DNA from: Rhypophila decipiens
Taxonomy: Eukaryota > Ascomycota > Sordariomycetes > Sordariales > Naviculisporaceae
Length of the DNA stretch: 64,000 bases
Assembly (NCBI GenBank): GCA_033297075.1
Contig: MU858109.1
Span: forward strand, 1 to 64,000
Direction: 5' to 3'
The translations under genes were made by a program, and so were the position numbers. Under the pieces are notes generated by a model. The model ran no database searches, was not told where the DNA came from, and saw nothing but the letters and a program-made list of their open reading frames with translations. Below are positions 21,183 through 31,600 of this stretch, piece after piece; within the stretch, counting starts at the first letter, position 1, and every line of letters starts with the position of its first letter.

Positions 21183-22568
21183 ATGATGCACCTGCGCATC
21201 ATATCGCTGGCGACGGCAGCCCATTTACTAGGGATTTGCACCGCCGTCGCCGTCGAACAACAACACCAACAGTTTTACCGATGGAACCAGCCCTCGCCCG
21301 AGTTTGCTGTTTACCGTCGTCAGGGGCCGCTCCCGGGATATCACCCGGAATTTGGAACTTGCGGAAGCGGAACGACCTGCGAGAATGCTTGTGGACAGAA
21401 TTGGGAATCATGCAAGGCCTCGACTTCACTTTCGTTGTTCTGTTACAACAAGGTGGAGCTTGGCCAGACTTGCTGTGAGAACGGGTCGGGACGTGAGTTT
21501 CATGCCAGGACTCCAGTTTTGCGAAGAAATGAGTTGCTGACAAAAGACTGATCCAGGCGCTTGCGAGAGAGGCTATTATTGCGCTTGGAAAGAGTTTGGC
21601 GGAAAGACCTGGTGCTGCAAGAATGTGAGACTTTCTGCGACGTCCAAATTAATATCGTCCAAATACTAACAAGAACACAGGGCCAAAGTGTTGAGGAGTG
21701 CCGAGGGGACGTGATATCCAGCTCTTCATCTTTGTCGTCCAGTTCCTCGACGACATCGCATTCGTCGACCTTGTCAGGTCCCACTTCTTCAACCTCCGAG
21801 AGCACGACACACAGATCAACATCAAGCAGTACGACAACAGAGAGCTCTTCGACGACAAGCCCGCAGTCTTGTCCGCCTGTGACGCCAACCTCATGTCCAT
21901 CAGTATCAGTTGTCACAGCGACCTCGACCAAGACGCTTGTAGTAACGCAATCAGGCGGCGGAAGAACCACCGATACTGTCACGTCAACCGTAACAGTCAC
22001 CATCGAAGAGCCGCGATCGATCGTTACAGTCTCGGTATTTTCTACCATCAGCGTCACAGTCACCAATCCTGGCACTACTGTCACCGTTCCAGGAGGCACT
22101 ATAACAATCCCAGGCGGCATAATAACGATAACAGCCCCTGGTGATTGCTCATCGTCGTCCTCGACTGCTCCACCACCACCACCACCTCCTCCTCCTCCGC
22201 CTCCACCACAGTCATCGACACCTTGCTCAACATCAACACCAGCACCCCCTCCGCCGCCACCAGTATCGACAACACCATGCGAGACCACAACCCCAATTCC
22301 TCCAACAGAGCCAACACATCCGTACATCCACCATACGACCAAGGTCAGCACCGTAACAACCGAAGTTCCCTGCTCCACAACCGACAAGCCACGGTACTAC
22401 GTGGAAATCACACCGTCAGCCTGCAACGGATCCAGTCAGGTATCTGAGCCCAGCGTCACGCCGACAACGTCCATCGTCACGGCTGGGGCTAGCGGAAACG
22501 ATCTCCCAAAGAGGAATGGCTTGGTGTTGTGCTTGGCGCTTGTTGTTCTTGGGGTTCTGGTGCCGTGA
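21183..22568 (+). CDS. GPI-type mucin-like surface protein with Cys-rich head
   Basis: A 421-residue cell-surface protein. Exons are 21183-21492, 21557-21624 and 21681-22568; introns are 64 and 56 bp, the second with a TACTAAC branch point. Two ATGs in a row start the frame. A signal peptide (residues 1-21, ending GICTAVAV) is followed by a head of about 110 residues with more than ten cysteines (FGTCGSGTTCENACG, SLFCYN, TCCENGSGRACERGYYCAW, KTWCCKN). I have the impression that this head recurs in other fungal surface proteins, but I cannot name it. Then comes a Ser/Thr-rich stalk with poly-Ser runs, repeated TVTVT motifs and a 15-proline run near residue 300, a likely heavily O-glycosylated spacer. 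The C-terminus is a small-residue site (GASGND) plus a hydrophobic tail LVLCLALVVLGVLVP, typical of GPI attachment. Role in the wall or adhesion is inferred. Confidence 0.87.
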
Positions 22569-22905
22569 TGTCCGGTCTTTGCTTTTGTTGCGATCGCTTT
22601 TGTTTTCTTCTTGTCTTCTTGTTTTGACGCTAGCCCCGGGCAGCCAGTTTATACCCTTAGAGCTTAGTTGTTGATAATTAGTGTAATGAAGTTGGGGGCA
22701 AGGCGACCAATGATTCAATGCCCGTATCGTGTTTCTTCTCAACCAAATTGCTGAGCCGAGTGTGACACAGCCGAGATAGATGTAAGCTTTCCTAGGTCTT
22801 ACAAGGCTCGAGGAGGTGGGTTGTCACTGTCAATCCAAAAGTGTAAACCGAGGTCGAAAGTCTCCAACCCTAACCCTCGCTGTCCTGGGCTTCGGCTTCC
22901 GGTCA
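22569..22905. other. Intergenic, convergent 3' ends
   Basis: A 337-bp gap between convergent genes. Nothing is recognised. Confidence 0.5.
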
Positions 22906-24105
22906 TCAACCACCGCTGTCCCCCTCCAGCGCCTTGTAACTCACGACGACCTGCAAAATCCCCGTGACGCTCTGGATCACGCCGAACCCGACAGCAACGA
23001 TAAACACCATGACGGCGATCCAGAACGTGTACCACTGCTCCCCGTTGCGACGGTCAAACCACCACTGCGCCATCGTCTTGGGCCGGTGATCGTCGTATGC
23101 CTCTTTGAGGATGATGAGCCGGTCTCGCCAGAAGGAGAAGTTTTCGAAGCGCCGTTCTTCGGTCCGCAGGCTGCCGCATTTGCCGAGGGCCGGGTCGAGA
23201 GGCTTTCCCTGGGTGTCGGTCTGAGATTTGAGCCACGATTTGGTTTGGGAATTGTTTTGGGGGAAGAGAAGAGCTAAGGTGCGGATCGTTTCGTCTATGA
23301 GAAATGGTGGGAAGATCTTGTTGGGTGACCTGTTTTGTCTTCTGTTAGTTGTGTTTGTTATGCGAGGGTGAAAGGCGAGGACTCACTTCCTCTGCATCAT
23401 CAGATATGCCGCGCACTGAAAGACAAAGACTGTCTGGTCGTCGTCGGTCAGCAGCAAATGGTCCACCAAGTTGGTCGTCCACTTGATCTTGATGCCCCCG
23501 ATTCGAGTTAGTGACCTGCCTGTGAAGCCCTTGACCAGCCTCAGGTTACGCGGATCGAGCTTTGTCGTCTTGACTGGGTCGAATCTTTTTCCCAGACAAC
23601 TCCTCAAGCTTTCACCCCTCTCCCAAAGGATGGCGTTGCGTCCGGAAAAGACGAACCGGCCTTGCTTGCCGCATTCTACCATGGCTAGGAGGTTGGCGGC
23701 CATGTCGATGGAGGTCTCGATTGCCTTTGACCTGTCGGTGCTTACTACGGCCTCTCCGTCTGGGGTTAAACTTGTCGTCGTCGTCGTTGTCGCGTGATCG
23801 AGGAGACGGACTCGGATGGCTCCCCTGGTTGCATCGTCTAGAATCCAGCCGGCGATCTGGGCAATGTCAGAGTGCGTCTTGACCGAAATGTGCTGCCCCC
23901 CTTCCCGGGCATAATGCTGACATCTCGGCGAGTAGTGGGCTTCGAAATAGTAGTTTGTGCTTGGCCGATCTTTGAGGTTGTGATCCGAGTCGGGATCGGG
24001 CTCATCATCTTCGGGCCAGAATACTGCCTCAATGTGCCGCCGAATGCTGTCGGGGATAGGGAATGTCTGCAGCGACCTATTTAGGTCTTGAAGTTCCATT
24101 GCCAT
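22906..24105 (-). CDS. Conserved fungal protein with C-terminal membrane anchor
   Basis: A 380-residue protein. Exons are 24105-23387 and 23329-22906; the 57-bp intron has a GTGAGT donor at phase 2. The start is the ATG reading MAMELQDL; the longer open frame begins only with TTG. The large N-terminal part is soluble and contains a conserved-looking block, GFTGRSLTRIGGIKIKWT-NLVDHLLL with TDDDQTVFVF. The C-terminal part has FLIDETIRTLALLFPQ, a WFDRRNGEQWYTFW block and one strong membrane span, IAVMVFIVAVGFGVIQSVTG, close to the end, so the protein is probably tail-anchored with the bulk in the cytosol. I recall similar uncharacterised proteins as common in Pezizomycotina, but no function is known to me. 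It is divergently transcribed from the protease-like gene at 24679, with a 573-bp shared promoter. Confidence 0.85.
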
Positions 24106-24678
24106 ATGAATTAATAACCGGATAAGTGCTGAGAGCAAATATTTGGTCAGTTGACTCGTGCAGCGTCTGAAGGTCCTCTGAAACTTAGGTCAGGAAGGTG
24201 CACTTCGAGGTGAATGAGCAACCGCGTTTTGGCTGGTTCCCCTTTTGCTGTTAGGAATTCGTCAAAGTCGGTATATTACGAACTTTACGTTATCACCTGA
24301 AACCACTGTATTCGATACTGCATGAACGGGCGGCGCAGTCCACCCCCTTCCGTTCAGACCCGATATTCAGCCAGTCGACCAGCAAGAAATAGGGGATTTA
24401 GGGTGTGTTGTTGGCGGCCTCCTAACACCACTACTTCCAAACTCGGTTAACTGACTCCTCACGCTCACAATCCCGACAACTAGTTCTAACTACCATAGTG
24501 GCTGATGGCAGTGCCAACTGCGCCTCACATCACACGCACATCGGGCACCCTATCCTTCTGCTGCTCAGTTCAACAATCAACAATCCCCCCAGTGTTTTCA
24601 TTTCTCTGTTGACTATTCATTCCTTTGCCTTTTGGAGGGAAACGTGTTCTTCGTTCATAGTTTCGCTCCAAGGCTCCA
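24106..24678. promoter_or_regulatory. Bidirectional intergenic promoter region
   Basis: This 573-bp region is the only upstream DNA for two head-to-head genes, the tail-anchored protein and the chymotrypsin-fold protein. No TATA box is obvious. The assignment as a shared promoter rests on gene orientation only. Confidence 0.5.
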
Positions 24679-26655
24679 ATGACTCAATCAACGACCGCCA
24701 CATGTACCACCAGTCACCGCGGTGAGTCTTCTTCCATTCTTGGCAAAATGCGACTGCCAAACATCTTGAACCCCGTCACATGGCCGTATGCCAGCGGATC
24801 AGAGCTGGACTCTGTCGGAAGGTTTCTCGGCACCGTCTCGTTGTATCGCATACTATCCATAATTCCTGTACGACTCGACTGCTGGGAAGCCACCGGCCCA
24901 GCTCGCCGCGTCTTCTCCAATCGCCTTGGTCTCGAAATCGCCGAGTATCTCGACTGCAACAGCGTTCTATGCGAATCGGGCTCCATATTCCACATGTCTC
25001 TCTACATGGTCGGTGCATCTCGCTCGCGGGCAAAGCCGACGCTCATGTTTGTGTCAGGAGACGCCAAGGTTCGCAAGGACGCCTTCAACACGATCAAGCA
25101 GAGCAAGATCCTGGACGCATATCCGGGCTTTGCTCTTGCTCACATTCCCCTCGAGGCCGAGTACGAGAACTTTCAACAACTGGCAGGGGTCAAAGGGGAA
25201 ACGAGAATCGACCAAACAACACCAAGCGACACTAGTCCCAACGTGTCGGTCCTTACCACCAAAGACAGCGGCAATAGTGGACGGCGGCTATACTTCTCTG
25301 ACGAAATTGACGGCAAGAATAGGGAGCGTGCCGCCACCGCCGGAGGCATTGTGTCTTTCCACGGCAGGCCCATGTTTCTTACAGTTTGTCACGCCGCATC
25401 CGATACCCATGGCCCCGACAGGCAGAAACAAGCGGATGAGGACGACACGGGTGAAATCACTGGTTTCAGTGAGCTTGAGCTCGGGAGCCAAGAATCCGGC
25501 GATGAGAATCTCGTCGTAGTCACGAGCAGAGGTAGCGAGTCACCCAAGTCTTCCCTCTCAAGCGCCGATGAAACTAGCTCCGTCTTCTCTTCTCCTGCCG
25601 AGTCTACCGAAAGCCGCCGGGAGAGCACACAACAAAACCTGCCTGAGCCAGCGCCCCGATACCCTCAAACGTTGGGTAAGACGACCGTTCAGGCCGGCCA
25701 TGTTGTCGTTTCCTCTTCAGAATGGGATTGTTTGCTCGTCAGCGCACATTGGACGCTTTTACCAGACGCTAGTCTTGGGCAGAATACAAGCGAAGGCGAG
25801 CAGCCTTGGATCCCTCTCGACAATTACTCTGCGATGATCGAGCCCGAGGCACAGGACACACGGATAACAACGACGACCCCAGATGGAGGCACCATTGGAG
25901 GCATCTTGTCCGGTACGCCCTCCTTTGTAAGACTTCCGTTCTCCAACAAATTCAAACAGATATATACGGCAAGATTTGACAAGCCACTCGCTCCCGGGGA
26001 CTGCGGATGTTGGGTCAAAGATGCCACAACTGGGAAGCTGTTTGGCCACGTCATTGCTGGCAGCCCTACGACAGGCCTGGCGACGATAATACCAGCCTCC
26101 CGGTTATTCCCATATCTGCTTTCTCAGCTGGAAGGAAAAGAGCCTGACCAGGCGTCATCAACTTCCCAAATATCCGATACAAGGGTGTCGAGCGAGACCG
26201 GCGCGGAACCCGCAAAGCCAGTAAATACAGATCTGAAGAAGAGACGGGCATCTGGCGGCTTGCAAGGGTTGTGGTCCTCTTTCAAAAAGACAACGGCGAG
26301 CAAGGGGGCTTCAGAGGGTTCTTGCAAAGCAGAGAATGCCACGGATGTTATGAGCAAGACTCTTGCTGAGAACGCTGTCGTCGCCACAACAGCTCTTGTG
26401 CCGCAGGATGACAAGAAGCTTGAGCAAGAGATGAAAGACGACGAAAGTCAGAAGGATCCCACAAACCCTGTTCCTCTAGCATCGCTATCATCAATTTTCC
26501 CCGGCTATACTTTACCAACTTATACCTTCAGTGAAATCCCCTATTCGACAGCACATATCCCGATGCGTGGGCCGTTAGACTTTCTGCACGCAAACACCAC
26601 CTCACATCCTTCCTCTCAGGACACGTCGTCGTCATTATTTAAACAATTGGCTTAA
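24679..26655 (+). CDS. Chymotrypsin-fold (PA clan) protein with Cys at nucleophile position
   Basis: A 658-residue single-exon cytosolic-looking protein. From about residue 215 it reads as a trypsin-like domain: AGGIVSFHGRPMFLTVCHAA gives the catalytic-His motif (H238), SEWDCLLV fits the catalytic Asp (D350), and LAPGDCGCWVKDATTGKLFGHVIAG aligns with the GDSG nucleophile loop but carries Cys (C442, codon 26002-26004) where Ser is expected. The family in other fungi usually reads GDSG-W at this point (from memory, unverified). A Ser/Glu-rich loop of about 90 residues is inserted between the His and Asp motifs. The N-terminal 200 residues form a separate domain that I cannot name. The tail (about 485-600) is Lys/Ser-rich, ending in a Pro/Ser-rich segment. 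A GTGAGT at 24719 and an in-frame ATG at 24748 leave the exact start uncertain. It may be an active Cys protease or a pseudoenzyme. Confidence 0.8.
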   Translation: MTQSTTATCTTSHRGESSSILGKMRLPNILNPVTWPYASGSELDSVGRFLGTVSLYRILSIIPVRLDCWEATGPARRVFSNRLGLEIAEYLDCNSVLCESGSIFHMSLYMVGASRSRAKPTLMFVSGDAKVRKDAFNTIKQSKILDAYPGFALAHIPLEAEYENFQQLAGVKGETRIDQTTPSDTSPNVSVLTTKDSGNSGRRLYFSDEIDGKNRERAATAGGIVSFHGRPMFLTVCHAASDTHGPDRQKQADEDDTGEITGFSELELGSQESGDENLVVVTSRGSESPKSSLSSADETSSVFSSPAESTESRRESTQQNLPEPAPRYPQTLGKTTVQAGHVVVSSSEWDCLLVSAHWTLLPDASLGQNTSEGEQPWIPLDNYSAMIEPEAQDTRITTTTPDGGTIGGILSGTPSFVRLPFSNKFKQIYTARFDKPLAPGDCGCWVKDATTGKLFGHVIAGSPTTGLATIIPASRLFPYLLSQLEGKEPDQASSTSQISDTRVSSETGAEPAKPVNTDLKKRRASGGLQGLWSSFKKTTASKGASEGSCKAENATDVMSKTLAENAVVATTALVPQDDKKLEQEMKDDESQKDPTNPVPLASLSSIFPGYTLPTYTFSEIPYSTAHIPMRGPLDFLHANTTSHPSSQDTSSSLFKQLA

Positions 26656-26752
26656 CCAATCCCATCTATTTTCTACGTCCCTCTTATTATCGTAATCACC
26701 TCTGCAATTTCCAAGTACGTTCCCGTGCGGGAATTAATACCCCAAAAGGACG

Positions 26753-28607
26753 ATGGACGCAATCGACTCTCCCGAGGGGGCGCCCGACGCTCTCTTCTAC
26801 CGCGACGAAGACATCGCCATACTAGGTCCTGCTCAAGAACCGCAGTCTCCAAACACCTTTCCCGCTAGTAACATGACGGCCAACGAAGCTTCTTCCCGCG
26901 ATGAAACAGATACCAACACCACCCCTGCTCAGGACCCGCCATCGCCACTCACCCAGCTATTGAACTTCATAGAGAGTGAAAAATGTCTCTGTACATGCAA
27001 TAGTGGATCGACACTAACTTCTCCATGTTGGTGTAGTGGTTGAGCAGCACCGTCTGAATATCAATATCGCGACAACGACCGCGGCCGAACCCGAGACGAT
27101 GGATTGGGTCGACTCCTCGGCTTCCGACGGTGTCCCCTTCCGCACTGAATCCGAGACCGCCCTTCCCGCCGCTCACCGACCGAGATCCGTAATCACGATA
27201 TCCGATGATGATACCTCGAACACGACTTCCGCTGAACCCGAGATCATGGATTCGGTGGAATCCTTGGCCTCCGATGATGATTCCTTCAGCCCAGGCTCAG
27301 AGACCACCACCGCTCCCGGCGCTCACAGACCACGATCTGCGATGACGCTACCTGATCACGATACCGCGATCGCCACCGCGACCGAATGCGTCGAATCCGA
27401 GATGATGGATTCGCTCGACTCCTTGGTGTCCGAAGATGATCCCTTCCTCCCGGACAAAGATGCCTCCATGACCGCCGCCAGCTTCGCAGCCGCTCACCGA
27501 TCGCGATCTCCGACAACTCTACATTACTACAATACGGCGACGGCAACCGAATCCGCCGAACTCGAGATAGTGGATTCGGTCGAATCCTCGGCGTCCGACG
27601 ACGATCCTTTCCGCCCAGAAACGGATACCACCACGACCGCCGCCAGCTTCACCACCGCCAGCTTCACCACCGCCAGCTTCACCGCCGCCCCCTGACCCCA
27701 ATCTCTAATAGCGCTAGCTGATCACCATATGGCGCCCGCCTCTTCGGCCTCAGACCATTCTCCTTTCCGCCCGGAAGTAGACGCCGCAAAAACCCCTTTC
27801 CAGCGACTGCAATTCTATATCGCGCCGCCTGATCATCATACGCCGACCGCGACCAATAACAAACCGTCACATGCCGAGCAGTCGACCGAATCCATCGTCA
27901 AGTGGAAGAGCCTGACTGAACCAGTCCATCTAATCCTCAACATGCTCACGAAAGTCCACTACAGCGGAAAACCCCTCCAACCGCCTCCCAATAATCAGTA
28001 CAAGGCAAACTGGAACGACCTCAAGGATGGCGAAGAGAAAATGACATGGCTAGTGATGCAACTTTTCCTCGAGAAAAGTCCCCTAATCTGGGAAATCCTT
28101 CACGACATTACGGATGAAAACGGCGGTAAACTCGAAATCCGACGCGAGTTTGAGCGGAAGCGCTGGATCCGTGGCGGCAAGTACACTTTCTATGACCTGA
28201 AACGCGATCCGAAGCAAGTTAGACAACCACTTGCTCTCCTGTTCTTTTTGTTTGGCGAAGAAGCAGATGCGAGCAAAGACGGGAGAGAATGCACGCGATG
28301 TGCGAAAATCAACTCGCAAGGGCCAGTGACAAAGTGTCTCGTTGTGACGGATGAGCAGCATCTCAAGGGCGCTTGTACGAATTGCTATTGGGTCGCTAGC
28401 GGAGATAGGTGTTCTTTTAGATTGGAGCGGGAGGTCCACAAGATTTCGGAGACGGAGGCGCAGTTCTATAAGGAGGTGCTGATGGATCGGGCGAACTGGG
28501 ATGTGCTGCCTTTGACTCAGCTGGAGAGGTTGAAGTGGCAGGTTGTGGAAGAGAAGGAGAGGAGGGTGGATGAGAGACATGGGAAGAAAAAGAAGAGTCG
28601 GAAGTGA
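26753..28607 (+). pseudogene. Repeat-containing DUF3716-type protein gene with one in-frame stop
   Basis: Exon 1 is 26753-26975. A 61-bp intron (donor GTGAAA, branch CACTAAC, acceptor TGTAG) leads to a frame that stays open from 27037 to 28607, except for TGA at 27693-27695. Before the stop lie four degenerate units of about 50 codons (E-x-MDSV-ES-x-ASDDD-x-F-x-P, then AAHRPRS); a partial fifth unit (SASDHSPFRPEVDAA) follows the stop in the same frame. The stop sits where other units have Arg of HRPRS, consistent with CGA to TGA. The C-terminal part (from about 27880) ends with ECTRCAKINSQGPVTKC and GACTNCYWVASGDRCSF, the Cys pattern of fungal DUF3716 proteins. Without the stop the protein would be 597 residues. 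As it stands, either a 293-residue truncated product is made, or translation starts at the ATG at 27729 (MAPASSASD, 292 residues) with the DUF3716 part intact. Confidence 0.75.
27085..27779 (+). repeat. Degenerate coding repeats, 4.5 units of about 145-175 bp
   Basis: Units begin near 27085, 27229, 27400 and 27550, with a partial one from about 27740. Each encodes an acidic block, D-S-V-[DE]-S-x-x-S-[DE]-D-D-x-F-x-P, and a basic HRPRS-like block. Inside unit four the 15-mer gccagcttcaccacc is repeated three times (27643-27687, the last copy ending cgcc). The units have diverged at most third positions, so the array is old. Confidence 0.75.
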
Positions 28608-28692
28608 GGTTGGGATCTTTGTCGGTACTGGTTCGAGAAGATTGTTTTTGTCTTTGTGGATTGGATTCTGGAACTACCCATATACCGAAGCG

Positions 28693-31600
28693 TCACGGTT
28701 CCGGATGTGGTTGTTGACCCTGCCCATCACCAGTGTTGTCCTTAAGTGTACCCTTCCTCCCTTTTCGTGGAAAGTCAGACCCGGTGCGACCCCAGCCCAT
28801 CCAAAAGGCTGGCTTGTTCGCAAATGTCTGGTCAATTTCAGCACGAGTCATCTCAACAACCGTCTTGTTGTTGGGACCAAATCTCTCTGTGTACAGGTTC
28901 CCGTCGACTAACATGGCGAGAACAGAGGCAGGGCTCGTTGGTGGTCGGGGTAGGACGTTGAGTTTAGGCGAGAGACCCCAGCTTAGCAGGGAGAAAAACA
29001 ACGTACCCGCCAGCAGAGCTTGGACGATTCGTGTTGCCTTTTCGTCCTGAAAAACTCGGTGTTCCTCTTTGCTAGGATCCGTAACGTTTGCCGGGAACGT
29101 GGAATTGAGACCGCCCTTTCCGATACGGTAAAAAACTCCATGTTTTTCGATAACGGTCAACCTTGATTCATTATAAGCATAGACTCGCGAAGTAGCACTG
29201 AGAACCTGAGCAACTATGATGCCATGCTGGTGATTGATCCCTTCAACGACTGTATCAATTTGAGACCGGTCTGACAAGGCAGATAGTGGAACCCGGTGTT
29301 TCAGTGGTGTGGTAGTGAGAATTGCAAAGAATGGGTCTAGCAGCGCGGTAGACATCGTTATTGGCGAGAATAGTTCTTCATATAAACCTCCGAGCTTTTG
29401 TTTGTGGTTAGAACCATCGATTACTGGCAGTGCGGTGTCTTCCAGTGCGTGAGGTTGAACTTCCTTGCTAATCGAAAGCTTACTTGTTCCAGAGAGCGTG
29501 AGTTCAACATCGACTGCTTCAATGAAAGCCTGGCATCCCATTGCTCCTATTACCGACACGGCAGGTGTACGGGTATCATTCCCGACTCCAAAGTGTGATT
29601 AAGTACCCCAGACATATAAGAAATCGACGCGCCTGCCCTTGAAATCCGGCTCCACATCAATGCTCCGGGACCTGGCAAACACTGTCTCGGACTGCGCCGA
29701 TATATTAAGTGGGATCGATATTGTTATTTGTTGGTTTCTTGGGAGGTCGAGCGGCCATTGCGTGATATTTACTCGAATTGTGGTGTTGTCTGTATCCTTT
29801 ACATCGAGGACATATAGTTCGGCAGATACTTCTTCCTGGCGCAGTGCTTCACATGAAATACCACCTCTCAAGGCTGGAACCACAGTCTTTAGGGTGGAAA
29901 ATCCGGATAAGGATGAACTACTCCCCTTGCCATCTGGTTCCAGTGACATCACTGGCAAGCCAAGATTCTCAAAGGTGAAGGGAGAATAAGACATGTTACT
30001 TTGAAGAATGAGGCCGGACATCATACCAAATTGGCTGGCGCCATAGGCTGTTCCCAACTGAACACCATAAGTGAGCCAGTAGTCATCGGAGTAGAGATAT
30101 TCTGTGAAAGATCCCACAAGCCGTAGATTGTGGTGGAAAGTATGCGGAACACTCCTCTCGAAGAACATCGAGGCGGAGGCGATAGTGAGAAGGCTTGTTA
30201 TCATTGCTGTGACAGTGGCTGTTGCCGCAGCATAATGTCTGACCCGAAGTAGTCTGTACACGGCAATAGGGGACAAGATCCCGCGGCTGTTGAAGCCAAT
30301 GGACCGCTCGAACGTATTTGGGGTTCCGTCCAGTACGGCAAATGGTACCAGTGTTCGAAGCTCGGAATCAAGAGCCGAGAAAAGGAGACCCAGGAGGCCG
30401 AAGCCCAACGTTGGCAAGAGAGTCCACAGATAGCGAAGATAAGTGCCAGGTCGCGAGTTACCGATTCCATTCTCACGCCGAGAATGACGAAGCACGAACT
30501 CCAGAACAAGCAGAATACCACACAACATGACACAGAGCAGCAGACGAAAAGAGTTTCTCAATACCCACGGCCTGTGCTCACTCATGTCCGTGCTTCTCTT
30601 GCCGGCTGGATCCGGGCTAGAAGGCGCAATTTCCAGATGGCTTGACTCCTTTGAGTCTGCGCTGGAATGGAAATTGGGGGACGGGAATTTGACACCCCGC
30701 GGGTAATTCCACCCCAGAAGGGCGCTTTTGAGCGCCGAAGACGTTGCTGGACCAAGCCGCTGTGGAAACCAGTGTCGAATAGCCTGACCCATGGACAACA
30801 CGCCGGTAGCAGTACGGGGATCATCGACTAGTGTTAATCCATCCGCTCCCCAGTTCAGGACGGCCACTTGTAGTAATATTGCCGACGCTAAACAGAGTAA
30901 AGCCATGATTTGGCAGGCCGCGGCTTTTACCACTAGACGGACTTGAAGAACTCTGGAAGAGCCGGTGGCAGGCTGATTTGTGCTTGACATCAGCGCTTGA
31001 CGAACGATGAAGGCAGCATGCATCTCGTAATAGGCCGTGATAGATCGACAGAGCGTGGTATAGTTAAGAAGCGACGGTAAGTCGGGGTACGAACTGCTAC
31101 CGAGACTTAGAATAGCCTTCGTCATATAATCGAGATTCACAAACACACCGGCAAAGATGAGATGTGACAAGTCATATGCAAGAAATCCAAGTGCGGTGCC
31201 AAGTGCGGAGCGAAGCGGATTTCCCGACGGTCCCAACTGCTCCTCGATTCGAAACGAGTCCAGCATGGCTTGGACAATGTCCCATGCGTGAAGGTTCGTA
31301 AATTTTCGAGTGCCTGTCTCTGTCCAAGCAGTGATACGGTACGGCTGGTGGTTTTGTTTGCCGACCTCGACATATTTCGTCGAGTAGACTGGGTTGCAAA
31401 CGAGTGCTTGGTTCTTTAGCATTGTTTTAACTCCAGGAATCCCGTCCGATGTGAAGTTTACAGCCCCCTGGAACACCACCCACAATAGTCGACGGTCGTC
31501 AGGTTTATGTTGTGAAACGTCTGAATTGCAGATACCCGGAACTAGTCCGCTGACCCATACATCCAGAGTGAGGTCTTTGAAGAATCCGTGACGCTCAGAG

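Noticed and set aside
24106..24138. N-terminal extension of the tail-anchored protein
   Set aside because: It begins with TTG and has no ATG before 24105.
27693..27695. Programmed stop-codon readthrough of TGA in the DUF3716 gene
   Set aside because: The following bases are CCC, not the CTA context known to promote readthrough, and the codon matches a mutated Arg of the repeat, so a nonsense change is simpler.
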